Notes: a model not told the origin generated them from the letters alone. Shown: positions 1-7,034, counted from the stretch's first letter. The stretch is DNA of 8,485 nucleotides from Actinomycetota bacterium (GCA_009699795.1 WLNK01000041.1:1-8485), one strand, 5' to 3'. Numbers and translations are program-made.

Positions 1-293
1 CGAGCAACGACATTTGAAACACCAAAAGTTTCACGCGCAACTCTTGCTGCCAGAATATTTGAATTATCGCCATTACTTACCGCGGCAAATGCTGTCGCAG
101 TTTCAATCCCAGCTTCGATGAGCGTGTCACGGTCAAAGCCAATTCCTGCAACGGTACGACCTTTGAAATCTGGGCCAAGTCTGCGAAATGATTCTCTTGA
201 TTGATCGATTACAGCCACTGAATGACCGGAAGCTTCGAGTTCTTGGGCCAAAGACGAACCAACTCGACCGCATCCCATAATGACTACGTGCAC
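1..293 (-). CDS. TrkA family K+ uptake regulatory protein, N-terminal part (partial)
   Basis: I translated the complement of the window's first 293 bases and found 97 uninterrupted codons starting from GTG at 293. The protein opens with VHVVIMGCGRVGSSLAQEL, a Rossmann beta strand followed by the GxGxxG nucleotide-binding loop (GCGRVG, about residues 7-12). An acidic residue ends the second strand (AVIDQS), and the sequence continues into the RCK/TrkA-N pattern with GIGFD and SNGDNSN-like segments. RCK proteins of this type bind NAD(H) or ATP on the cytosolic face of Trk/Ktr potassium transporters and gate them. The C-terminal TrkA-C domain lies outside the window. Many actinobacteria carry two adjacent trkA-like genes, so a second copy may follow to the left. 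GTG is chosen because it puts the beta strand at residue 2 and has a TANNNT hexamer 7 nt upstream; there is no Shine-Dalgarno sequence. The family is confident, but which transporter it serves cannot be told. Confidence 0.9.
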   Translation of the reverse strand, partial: MHVVIMGCGRVGSSLAQELEASGHSVAVIDQSRESFRRLGPDFKGRTVAGIGFDRDTLIEAGIETATAFAAVSNGDNSNILAARVARETFGVSNVVA

Positions 294-300
294 AAGGAAG

Positions 301-306
301 AACTTA
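301..306 (-). promoter_or_regulatory. Putative -10 element of a leaderless trkA promoter
   Basis: On the minus strand TAAGTT (TANNNT pattern) is followed by a 7-nt spacer CTTCCTT and then the GTG start, so transcription would begin at or next to the start codon. No clear -35 is visible about 17 bp upstream, where the sequence is already in the first codons of the divergent methyltransferase gene. This is a sequence pattern only; start-site mapping would decide it. Confidence 0.5.
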
Positions 307-312
307 CACCCT

Positions 313-318
313 TAGGCT
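313..318 (+). promoter_or_regulatory. Putative -10 element of a leaderless methyltransferase promoter
   Basis: TAGGCT is followed by a 7-nt spacer TATCTAC and then ATG at 326, the spacing expected if the mRNA starts at the A of the start codon. No Shine-Dalgarno sequence lies at a usable distance. The -35 region would fall on the start of trkA and shows no good match. The same hexamer with the same 7-nt spacing precedes the iron permease gene at 7027, which supports it being functional. Confidence 0.55.
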
Positions 319-325
319 TATCTAC

Positions 326-1540
326 ATGGCAAAGGATGCGAGAGCGAGTCTGCAAGTAGGCGAAAAGTTCCGCGTAAAGATTGAAAAAATTGCCCATGGT
401 GGCCACTTCATCGCCCGACATGAAGGGGCAGTGATTTTCGTCCGTCATGCAATTCCGGATGAAGAAGTAATGATCGAAATTACAAGCGTGGGTTCGAGTT
501 TTAATCGCGGTGATGTAGTTGAAGTAATTACACCGTCACCAGATCGGGTGGCCGCTCCGTGTGTCTATGCAAAACGAGATGGTTGTGGTGGATGCGACTT
601 TCAGCACATTTCAATTCAAAGACAGAGATCGCTTAAGGGCGATGTAATCAAAGAACAATTTGCTCGTATCGCAAAAATTGATGTAGATATTGAAGTCCAG
701 GAGGTCTCGCCAGCACTTGGTTGGCGTACCCGTTTCACATCGGTTACAACCCGAAATGGTGCGCTTGGTTTTTATGCAGCACGTAGCCATAAAGTTATTC
801 CAGTTGATGATTGTCGCGTGCTGGTTCGTGAAGCTAATTATTCAGAGCTTTCAAAGAAGCGGTGGCAAGGTGATCTACGGGTAGAAGTATCGGTTTCAAA
901 TACGGGGGAGCGCACAATTGCAACGGCCAATTCTCGCGAAGAAGGCGCAGCTACAGTCATTGAGGGACCAGAAGTTGGACATTACAAGATCGGCGCGCGC
1001 CAATTGGAAGTTAGCCAACGATCATTTTGGCAGAGCAATGCTGCTGCCCCCGATGTTCTCATTGCAGCTGTGTTAGAAAGCGTTCAACCAAAACCAGAGG
1101 AGCACTTTTTAGATCTATATGGAGGTGTTGGTTTATTTACCTCTGCCCTTATCGAAACTCTCGGCTCAGAAAGTCATATTCATCTTGTCGAAGGTAGTAA
1201 GAGTGCAACATCAGATGCAGCTAGAAATTTTGTAAATAATCCAAATGTAAAAATCCATACGGGTGATGTTGCAAGAATTTTGCCGCGATTTTCCAGAGCA
1301 GATGTCATCATTCTTGATCCGCCACGTGAAGGAGCCGGTCTTGAGGTAGTTAAGCAGATGGTTGCCCTTGACCCTCGAGCGATTCTTTACATTGCTTGCG
1401 ATCCTGCCGCACTTGCACGTGACGCTTCATATTTAATCCAGGAGGGATATGTGATGCGCACCCTTCGTTCGTATGACCTATTTCCCATGACTCATCACAT
1501 CGAATCTGTTGCCTTGTTCGAACCCAATAAGGTATCTTGA
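326..1540 (+). CDS. TRAM-domain class I SAM-dependent RNA (uracil-5-)methyltransferase, TrmA/RlmD/RumA family
   Basis: This 404-residue enzyme probably transfers a methyl group from SAM to C5 of a uridine in rRNA or tRNA in the cytoplasm. An N-terminal TRAM RNA-binding domain spans about residues 8-68. Cysteines C79, C87 and C90 (the CGGC motif) and C163 match the four 4Fe-4S ligands of E. coli RumA/RlmD. The methyltransferase domain has the substrate-side motif QRSFWQSN (231-238), SAM motif I FLDLYGGVGLF (261-271), DPPREG (331-336), the catalytic nucleophile C358 in IACDPAALARD, and the C-terminal THHIES with Glu393 as the expected general base. All key residues are present and the length is normal for the actinobacterial branch. 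Whether the target is 23S rRNA U747/U1939 or tRNA U54 cannot be decided from sequence, so no symbol is given. The ATG start is supported by the leaderless -10 spacing. The last codons, GTA TCT TGA, form the left half of a palindrome that probably serves acnA. Confidence 0.93.
   Translation: MAKDARASLQVGEKFRVKIEKIAHGGHFIARHEGAVIFVRHAIPDEEVMIEITSVGSSFNRGDVVEVITPSPDRVAAPCVYAKRDGCGGCDFQHISIQRQRSLKGDVIKEQFARIAKIDVDIEVQEVSPALGWRTRFTSVTTRNGALGFYAARSHKVIPVDDCRVLVREANYSELSKKRWQGDLRVEVSVSNTGERTIATANSREEGAATVIEGPEVGHYKIGARQLEVSQRSFWQSNAAAPDVLIAAVLESVQPKPEEHFLDLYGGVGLFTSALIETLGSESHIHLVEGSKSATSDAARNFVNNPNVKIHTGDVARILPRFSRADVIILDPPREGAGLEVVKQMVALDPRAILYIACDPAALARDASYLIQEGYVMRTLRSYDLFPMTHHIESVALFEPNKVS
1509..1538 (+). 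promoter_or_regulatory. Candidate acnA promoter (-35 TTGCCT, -10 TATCTT)
   Basis: TTGCCT (1509-1514), 18 bp, then TATCTT (1533-1538) fits a sigma-70-type promoter with a start near 1545 and a leader of about 44 nt. The -10 coincides with the left arm of the 18-bp palindrome, so a protein bound there would block RNA polymerase. An alternative is TTGACG (1537-1542) as -35 with a poor -10 GATGAT (1559-1564), giving a leader of about 18 nt. Both place the palindrome inside the core promoter. I cannot choose firmly between them. Confidence 0.35.
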
Positions 1541-1550
1541 CGTCAAGATA
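1533..1550. promoter_or_regulatory. Perfect 18-bp palindrome, probable acnA operator (TamR-like site)
   Basis: TATCTTGACGTCAAGATA equals its own reverse complement over all 18 bases. It overlaps the stop codon of the methyltransferase gene (TGA, 1538-1540) and lies 38 bp before the acnA start. The size, symmetry and AT-flanked core fit a winged-helix dimer site of MarR type. As I recall, the Streptomyces coelicolor MarR-family regulator TamR binds an 18-bp palindrome of similar form upstream of aconitase and other TCA genes and responds to citrate/aconitate; I could not verify the exact consensus here. No regulator gene is present in the window, so the protein would be encoded elsewhere. That it is a palindrome is seen directly; that TamR binds it is inference. 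Confidence 0.65.
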
Positions 1551-1551
1551 A

Positions 1552-1570
1552 AAGTGCCGATGATGCACTT
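1552..1570 (+). repeat. Small inverted repeat/hairpin in the acnA leader
   Basis: AAGTGC and GCACTT are perfect 6-bp complementary arms around the 7-nt loop CGATGAT. The hairpin would end 3 nt before the AAGGA Shine-Dalgarno sequence of acnA, so it could affect ribosome access if transcription begins upstream of 1552. It could also be a second, weaker protein site, or chance. It has no T-tract and is not a terminator. Confidence 0.35.
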
Positions 1571-1592
1571 AATAAGGAAAGCGACGCGATGA
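1560..1592 (+). CDS. Possible 10-codon upstream ORF overlapping the acnA start
   Basis: From ATG at 1560 (or the adjacent ATG at 1563) a reading frame encodes MMHLIRKATR and ends at TGA 1590-1592, which overlaps the acnA ATG in an ATGA arrangement. Such overlaps often mark translational coupling. The mini-ORF has no convincing ribosome-binding site or leaderless -10 of its own and includes the ATA and AGG codons. It also runs through the acnA Shine-Dalgarno sequence. It exists as sequence, but translation is unproven and chance is quite possible. Confidence 0.2.
   Translation: MMHLIRKATR
1574..1578 (+). promoter_or_regulatory. Shine-Dalgarno sequence of acnA
   Basis: AAGGA, within the purine run AAGGAAAG, lies 10 nt before the ATG at 1589. 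It is the only well-formed leadered ribosome-binding site among the six starts in the window, and it fixes the acnA start together with the typical N-terminal sequence MSKNSLGAKKSLKVG. Confidence 0.6.
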
Positions 1593-4249
1593 GCAAGAAT
1601 TCACTTGGTGCCAAGAAGAGCCTGAAAGTAGGTTCAGAAGAATTTGAAATTTTTGACATCTCTAAAATTGAAGGTGCATCAACTCTGCCGTTCTCGCTTA
1701 AAGTTTTACTCGAAAATTTACTTCGCACTGAAGATGGCGCAAACATCACCGCAGAACACATCAAAGCCCTTGCATCTTGGGATCCATCAGTAGAGCCTGA
1801 TACGGAAATTCAATTCACACCAGCTCGAGTTGTGATGCAAGATTTCACCGGCGTTCCATGCGTAGTGGATCTAGCGACTATGCGCGAAGCTATTGTGGAT
1901 CTCGGGGGAGATGCAGCAAAGGTAAACCCCCTTGCACCCGCCGAACTTGTAATCGATCACTCCGTAATCGCTGATTTCTTCGGTACCAATACATCTTTTG
2001 AACAAAATACTGATGTTGAGTACGAACGTAACCGCGAGCGTTATCGCTTCCTTCGATGGGGTCAGGGGGCATTCGATGAATTTAAAGTCGTCCCACCAGG
2101 AACCGGAATTGTTCACCAAGTAAATATTGAATTCCTCGCGCGAGTAATAATGACTCGCAAGGTTGACGGAGTTTTACGCGCTTATCCCGATACCGTTGTG
2201 GGAACAGATTCACATACAACCATGGTCAACGGCCTTGGCGTTCTTGGTTGGGGCGTTGGTGGAATTGAGGCAGAAGCAGCACTTCTTGGCCAGCCAGTTT
2301 CAATGCTGATTCCTCGTGTTGTTGGTTTTAAGTTAAGCGGGGCACTTCCCGTGGGAACAACTGCAACGGATATGGCTCTGACTATTACTGAAATTCTTAG
2401 AAAGCATGGCGTTGTTGGAAAGTTTGTTGAGTTTTATGGTCCCGGTGTTGTCTCTGTACCGATGGCTAATCGCACAACTATTGGAAATATGAGTCCAGAG
2501 TACGGTTCAACGTGCGCAATCTTTCCTATTGATGAAGAAGTTTTGCGTTACCTTCGCTTAACAGGTCGAAGTGAATCTCAGGTCGCACTAGTAGAGCAGT
2601 ATGCAAAAGCCCAAGGAATGTGGCACGACCCATCTCATTCTCCACGTTATTCAGAACATATTGAACTAGACCTCTCGACAGTGGTGCCATCAATTTCTGG
2701 ACCAAAGCGACCACAAGATCGCATCTCACTAAGTGCGTCTAAGAGTTCATTTGAAAAAATTCTTCCTACATACTTCACAGATAAAACTGGAAAAGGTTCT
2801 TATCCTGTCCATGTTGGCGCAAAAGAGACCACTATTAAAAATGGTGATGTTGTCATTGCTTCCATTACCTCGTGTACCAACACATCAAATCCATCTGTGA
2901 TGATTGGCGCGGCACTTCTAGCTAAGAAAGCGGTAGAGCGCGGTCTGACTTCAAAGCCTTGGGTGAAAACCACTCTTGCACCGGGATCAAAAGTTGTCAC
3001 CGATTACTACGATCGCGCTGGATTAACTAAGTACATGGAAGAGCTTGGATTTAACTTAGTTGGATATGGATGCGTCACTTGTATCGGCAACTCAGGTCCA
3101 CTTCCAATCGAGATTAGCAAAGCAGTCAATGAAAATGATCTCGCTGTGACCGCCGTGCTTTCGGGAAATAGAAACTTCGAAGGTCGAATTAGTCCTGATG
3201 TAAAAATGAATTATTTGGCATCCCCACCACTTGTAGTTGCATATGCGCTGGCGGGTTCTATGAACCACGACTTTGAAAAAGATTCACTAGGAAACGACAA
3301 GGATGGCAATCCAGTTCTACTTAAAGATATCTGGCCAACCGAGGCGGAGATTCAATCTGTAATCGATTCTTCAATTTCATCCGAGATGTTTACGAAGGAT
3401 TACGCAACGGTATTTGATGGTGATCACCGCTGGAAGTCACTTGATACTCCTACAGGAAACACTTTTGAATGGGATCCAAAATCTACCTACGTGCGTAAGC
3501 CACCATATTTTGATGCCATGCCAGCACAACCAAAGCCGGTGACTGATATTTCTGGCGCACGAGTTCTGGCGATTCTTGGTGACTCGGTTACTACAGATCA
3601 CATCTCTCCTGCTGGAAATATCAAAGCGGATTCTCCTGCTGGAAAATATTTAGAGGCGCACGGAGTAGATCGTAAGGATTTCAATTCTTATGGATCGCGT
3701 CGCGGAAACCATGAAGTGATGATTCGTGGAACTTTTGCAAATATTCGACTCAAGAATTTGCTTCTCGATGGAGTTGAAGGTGGTTTCACCCGCAACTATT
3801 TAGACGGTGGCGCACAAGCAACTATTTATGATGCATCTATTGCTTACCAAGCTGCAGGAGTTCCACTAGTTATCATGGCTGGCAAAGAATATGGATCTGG
3901 TTCTTCTCGTGACTGGGCAGCAAAAGGAACGGCGCTTCTTGGAGTTCGTGCAGTCATCGCTGAAAGTTTTGAACGAATTCACCGTTCTAATCTCATCGGC
4001 ATGGGCGTTCTACCTTTGCAATTTAACGATGGAGAGAACGCTCAAAGTCTTGGATTAAAGGGAGATGAAACTTTTAACATTGAAGGAATTACTGCGCTCA
4101 ATACTGGGGGAGTACCAAAGGAAGTAACGGTAGGTGCCAACGGCAAGACATTTACCGCCAAGGTAAGAATTGATACGCCAGGTGAGGCGGATTACTACCG
4201 TCACGGCGGAATCATGCAGTACGTGCTTCGATCTCTACTCGCGAACTAA
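1589..4249 (+). CDS. acnA: Aconitate hydratase A (aconitase)
   Basis: This enzyme interconverts citrate and isocitrate in the TCA cycle in the cytoplasm using a 4Fe-4S cluster. At 886 residues it has the normal length of the AcnA/IRP1 branch. Visible signatures include QDFTGVP (84-90), GTDSHTTMVNGLGVLGWGVGG (205-225), and the cluster ligands C429 (ITSCTNTSNP) and C495 and C498 (GYGCVTCIGNSGP). The swivelling C-terminal domain contains GDSVTTDHISPAG (664-676), YGSRRGNHEVM (701-711) and GKEYGSGSSRDWAAKG (765-780), which carries the catalytic serine and arginine region. No key residue is missing. It has its own leader with a Shine-Dalgarno sequence and an upstream palindrome, so regulation at transcription is likely. 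The acnR gene found beside acn in corynebacteria is absent; dxs follows after 24 bp instead. Assignment is essentially certain. Confidence 0.98.
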   Translation: MSKNSLGAKKSLKVGSEEFEIFDISKIEGASTLPFSLKVLLENLLRTEDGANITAEHIKALASWDPSVEPDTEIQFTPARVVMQDFTGVPCVVDLATMREAIVDLGGDAAKVNPLAPAELVIDHSVIADFFGTNTSFEQNTDVEYERNRERYRFLRWGQGAFDEFKVVPPGTGIVHQVNIEFLARVIMTRKVDGVLRAYPDTVVGTDSHTTMVNGLGVLGWGVGGIEAEAALLGQPVSMLIPRVVGFKLSGALPVGTTATDMALTITEILRKHGVVGKFVEFYGPGVVSVPMANRTTIGNMSPEYGSTCAIFPIDEEVLRYLRLTGRSESQVALVEQYAKAQGMWHDPSHSPRYSEHIELDLSTVVPSISGPKRPQDRISLSASKSSFEKILPTYFTDKTGKGSYPVHVGAKETTIKNGDVVIASITSCTNTSNPSVMIGAALLAKKAVERGLTSKPWVKTTLAPGSKVVTDYYDRAGLTKYMEELGFNLVGYGCVTCIGNSGPLPIEISKAVNENDLAVTAVLSGNRNFEGRISPDVKMNYLASPPLVVAYALAGSMNHDFEKDSLGNDKDGNPVLLKDIWPTEAEIQSVIDSSISSEMFTKDYATVFDGDHRWKSLDTPTGNTFEWDPKSTYVRKPPYFDAMPAQPKPVTDISGARVLAILGDSVTTDHISPAGNIKADSPAGKYLEAHGVDRKDFNSYGSRRGNHEVMIRGTFANIRLKNLLLDGVEGGFTRNYLDGGAQATIYDASIAYQAAGVPLVIMAGKEYGSGSSRDWAAKGTALLGVRAVIAESFERIHRSNLIGMGVLPLQFNDGENAQSLGLKGDETFNIEGITALNTGGVPKEVTVGANGKTFTAKVRIDTPGEADYYRHGGIMQYVLRSLLAN

Positions 4250-4261
4250 GCGCCTGCAATC

Positions 4262-4267
4262 TAGACT
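4262..4267 (+). promoter_or_regulatory. Putative -10 element of a leaderless dxs promoter
   Basis: TAGACT is followed by the 6-nt spacer GGCACC and then the dxs ATG at 4274. There is no Shine-Dalgarno sequence, so translation of a longer acnA-dxs transcript would initiate poorly, while a leaderless transcript would fit. The -35 region (around 4239-4244, inside the end of acnA) shows no good match. This suggests dxs is transcribed on its own despite the 24-bp gap after acnA. Confidence 0.5.
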
Positions 4268-4273
4268 GGCACC

Positions 4274-6190
4274 ATGCTTGAATCCATCAAAGGCCCCGCC
4301 GATCTCAAGGGCCTAGACAGTGCGCAGTTGGCCACTCTCTCTGATGAGATTCGCCAGCTTCTTATCACCGCTGTCTCAAAGACCGGCGGACACCTAGGAC
4401 CAAACCTTGGTGTTGTTGAATTGACGATTGCAATTCACCGAGTTTTTGATTCTCCAAAAGATGTAGTGCTCTTTGATACAGGGCACCAGTCATATGTCCA
4501 CAAAATGCTTACCGGTCGCGCCAACCAATTTGAAACCCTTCGCCAACGCGGTGGACTTGCTGGTTACCCAAATCGCTCTGAAAGCGAACACGATGTAATT
4601 GAAAACTCTCACGCTTCGACAGCTCTTTCTTGGGCTGATGGAATTTCGCGCGCATTTACTCTTCAAGGCCAACAAGAACGAAGTGTTGTAGTTGTCGTCG
4701 GTGACGGCGCGCTCACTGGAGGAATGTCGTGGGAGGCGCTCAACAACATTGCAGCTTCTAAGGATCGAAATCTCATCATTATCGTTAACGACAATGAACG
4801 CTCATATTCACCAACAATCGGTGGAGTTGCAACATACCTATCGACACTACGTATGACAAAAGGATACGAACGCTTCTTAGATTGGGGTAAAGGCGTTCTA
4901 GAAAAAACCCCCGTAGTAGGCGCCCCAATTTTTGAAACTTTGCACGGGATGAAAAAGGGAATTAAGGACATCATCGCTCCGCAAGGAATGTTTGAAGACC
5001 TTGGACTTAAATATCTCGGCCCCATCGATGGTCACGATATTTCTGCAATGGAGCGCGCTCTTGAGACAGCAAAGAATTTCGGTCAACCAGTTCTCGTTCA
5101 TGCAATTACAGAAAAAGGACGCGGTCATCAGCCAGCCGTTGAAGATACCGCCGAGAAATTTCACGCCGTTGGAATTGTCGATCCTGAAACAGGCGTACCG
5201 CTTTCAAAAGGCGTAAAGAGTTGGACAAAAGTATTTGGACAAGAGTTGGTGGAAATCGGTCGCGAACGCAGCGATGTAGTTGCAATCACCGCCGCGATGC
5301 TTGGACCGACAGGTTTAGATTTATTTGAAAAAGAATTCCCAGATCGCACCGTCGATGTTGGCATCGCAGAACAGCATGCTGTGACAAGTGCAGCAGGCAT
5401 GGCCTTTGCAGGACTTCATCCAGTCGTTGCCGTTTACTCGACATTTTTAAATCGCGCGATTGATCAAGTTTTATTAGATGTTGCACTGCATAAAGCTGGA
5501 GTGACCTTTGTTCTTGACCGTGCTGGAATTACTGGAGATGACGGCCCTTCACATCACGGTATTTGGGATCTTGCAATCTCTGGAATTGTTCCGACCCTTT
5601 CAATTGGTGCGCCACGAGATCAATCAAGGTTAAAAGAAATTTTGCGAGAAGCCCTAGATATAAGTGATGCCCCAACGGTTCTTCGCTTTCCAAAGGGTGA
5701 AGTACATGCAGATATTCCAGCATTCGAGCGTCGCGATGGAATCGATGTTCTCTATCGCGGGGAAAGTGCAGATGTATTGCTTGTAAGTGTTGGCGCAATG
5801 GCTCCAATTGCGGTCGAGGCTGCATCAATGGCGTATCGAGAAGGCGTTGGCGTAACTGTTGTTGATCCACGTTGGGTAAAGCCTGTAAATCCTGCGCTTG
5901 TGACCATGGCACAGCGGTATAAAAGCGTCGTAGTCCTGGAAGATGGAATTAAACATGGTGGCATTGCAAGCTCAATCTCTGAACTCTTTAGGGAAGAAAA
6001 CTTGAATGTTCCAATACATTCCATCGGAATCCCACTTACATTTATCGAGCATTCTAAGCGTCAAGAGATTTTTAATGACCTTGGTATAAATGCCCAGAGC
6101 ATCGCTCGCAGTATTGTTGAATGGAATAGTTCACGAGAAGAGATGACTTTCGATGTTCGCGAAAATAGCGAACGAAATCAAAACCGCTAG
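4274..6190 (+). CDS. dxs: 1-deoxy-D-xylulose-5-phosphate synthase
   Basis: Dxs condenses pyruvate and glyceraldehyde 3-phosphate to DXP, the first committed step of the non-mevalonate (MEP) isoprenoid pathway, using thiamine diphosphate (TPP) and Mg2+. The 638-residue length is normal. The N-terminal TPP domain has GGHLGPNLGVVELT (38-51), FDTGHQSYVHK (67-77), and the Mg/TPP motif GDGALTGG (143-150) ending with N174 in VNDNERS. KGRGH (281-285) and the linker DTAEKFH follow. The central pyrimidine-binding domain has the activating glutamate E366 in DVGIAEQHAV and DRAGITGDDGPSHHG (415-429). The C-terminal transketolase domain contains LRFPKGE and VLEDG. The N-terminus (MLESIKGPADLK) is typical, which supports the start. 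It ends directly against the convergent iron permease gene with no bases between the two stop codons. Confidence 0.98.
   Translation: MLESIKGPADLKGLDSAQLATLSDEIRQLLITAVSKTGGHLGPNLGVVELTIAIHRVFDSPKDVVLFDTGHQSYVHKMLTGRANQFETLRQRGGLAGYPNRSESEHDVIENSHASTALSWADGISRAFTLQGQQERSVVVVVGDGALTGGMSWEALNNIAASKDRNLIIIVNDNERSYSPTIGGVATYLSTLRMTKGYERFLDWGKGVLEKTPVVGAPIFETLHGMKKGIKDIIAPQGMFEDLGLKYLGPIDGHDISAMERALETAKNFGQPVLVHAITEKGRGHQPAVEDTAEKFHAVGIVDPETGVPLSKGVKSWTKVFGQELVEIGRERSDVVAITAAMLGPTGLDLFEKEFPDRTVDVGIAEQHAVTSAAGMAFAGLHPVVAVYSTFLNRAIDQVLLDVALHKAGVTFVLDRAGITGDDGPSHHGIWDLAISGIVPTLSIGAPRDQSRLKEILREALDISDAPTVLRFPKGEVHADIPAFERRDGIDVLYRGESADVLLVSVGAMAPIAVEAASMAYREGVGVTVVDPRWVKPVNPALVTMAQRYKSVVVLEDGIKHGGIASSISELFREENLNVPIHSIGIPLTFIEHSKRQEIFNDLGINAQSIARSIVEWNSSREEMTFDVRENSERNQNR
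6155..6173. repeat. Inverted repeat inside the 3' end of dxs
   Basis: GTTCGC and GCGAAC form perfect 6-bp arms around a 7-nt AT-rich loop (GAAAATA), 15 bp before the dxs stop. With no intergenic space after dxs, this hairpin could protect or terminate either convergent transcript, because the stem forms on both strands. No T-tract follows on either strand, so it is not a classical intrinsic terminator. Function is speculative. Confidence 0.3.
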
Positions 6191-7027
6191 TTAAGCAGCC
6201 GCTTTAACCTTTTCTACAGGTGCACTCTTTTGCGCTGAATTCCCAAGGTATGGGATAAGTACCGCTACGAGGTAGCAACCCCACACGATGAATTGCGTCC
6301 ATGATGTTGTTGTATCAAAACCGATTACCCCACCAAGAACTGCTCCAAATACTGAGTCAGCTGCAATCCAATGAGTGACATCCCAAATAAAGAAATCGGC
6401 GCCTGGAAGCCAACCGAGTTCTTGGAATTCATGAATGCCATAAGAGAGAACACCCGCGGCTACAACAATGAGCGCAACGCCAGTGATGGTGAAAAATTTT
6501 GAAAGATTAAGTTTTACAGTGCGCTTATAGAGAAGTACGCCCAGAGTGATTGAAATTGCAAAACCCAAAACTAGTCCAAGGGTTGATTGGATTATTGCGT
6601 CCTCTGTTTTGAAATTCGAATAAATAAAGAGCGAAGTCTCAAGGCCCTCGCGAACAACTGCAAAGAATGCAACGAGACCTATAGCAAAAGGTCCGTTGGC
6701 AACTGCGTTATCCAACTTTCCATGCAGATCACTTCGCAAGCTTCGTGCAGTACGTTGCATCCAGAAGACCATCCACGTAACTAGCCCCACTGCAATAAAT
6801 GATGATGTACCCGCAAAGATTTTCTCGCTGCGATCGCTAAGTTCAGATGAAGTAATGCTAAGTACAGCTCCGAGTCCAAGGCTGGCCGCAATCGCTATTG
6901 CCACACCGCTCCAAAGAGCTTTGAGGTGGGCTACTCGCTCTGAGCGAACGAGGTAGGCAACAAGAATTCCTACAATGAGACAGGCTTCCAAGCCTTCTCG
7001 TAGGGCGATAATCAAGGTGCTGAGCAT
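6191..7027 (-). CDS. efeU: FTR1-family high-affinity iron permease (EfeU-like)
   Basis: This 278-residue integral membrane protein is the size of E. coli EfeU (about 276 residues). It carries both FTR1 signature motifs REGLE, at residues 10-14 and 126-130, each within a membrane helix; these glutamates are thought to handle iron during transport. Seven hydrophobic segments are visible at about 4-26, 37-59, 72-92, 112-134, 148-167, 180-200 and 246-264, followed by a short charged tail (KVKAAA). Full EfeUOB systems add the periplasmic EfeO and the haem peroxidase EfeB, but neither is adjacent: RNase D lies upstream and dxs converges downstream, so this permease is an orphan here. ATG 7027 is supported by TAGGCT seven nt upstream. 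A strong AAGGAGG lies 17-23 nt upstream, too far for normal use. Permease family certain; the exact iron source and partners are unknown. Confidence 0.93.
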   Translation of the reverse strand: MLSTLIIALREGLEACLIVGILVAYLVRSERVAHLKALWSGVAIAIAASLGLGAVLSITSSELSDRSEKIFAGTSSFIAVGLVTWMVFWMQRTARSLRSDLHGKLDNAVANGPFAIGLVAFFAVVREGLETSLFIYSNFKTEDAIIQSTLGLVLGFAISITLGVLLYKRTVKLNLSKFFTITGVALIVVAAGVLSYGIHEFQELGWLPGADFFIWDVTHWIAADSVFGAVLGGVIGFDTTTSWTQFIVWGCYLVAVLIPYLGNSAQKSAPVEKVKAAA

Positions 7028-7034
7028 GAGAGAA

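Noticed and set aside
357..360. Atypical ACDP instead of SCNP at the methyltransferase nucleophile (residue numbers of the protein at 326-1540)
   Set aside because: The catalytic Cys is kept and, as I recall, ACDP is common in the actinobacterial branch, so it is not a real anomaly.
1589..4249. Aconitase as an IRP-like RNA-binding regulator with an iron-responsive element in the leader
   Set aside because: The leader hairpin lacks the CAGUGN loop and bulged C of such elements; moonlighting cannot be inferred from this sequence.
4663..5025. 120-codon open frame on the minus strand, opposite dxs
   Set aside because: It covers the conserved TPP-binding region of dxs; no domain or start signal supports it.
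5529..5912. 127-codon open frame on the minus strand, opposite dxs
   Set aside because: The translation is rich in His, Leu, Gln and Arg, typical of a shadow frame, and dxs motifs are continuous on the other strand.
6191..6207. Intrinsic terminator around the permease stop codon (AAGC-N4-GCTT)
   Set aside because: The stem is only 4 bp and the T-rich stretch after it on the minus strand is interrupted, so it is too weak to call.
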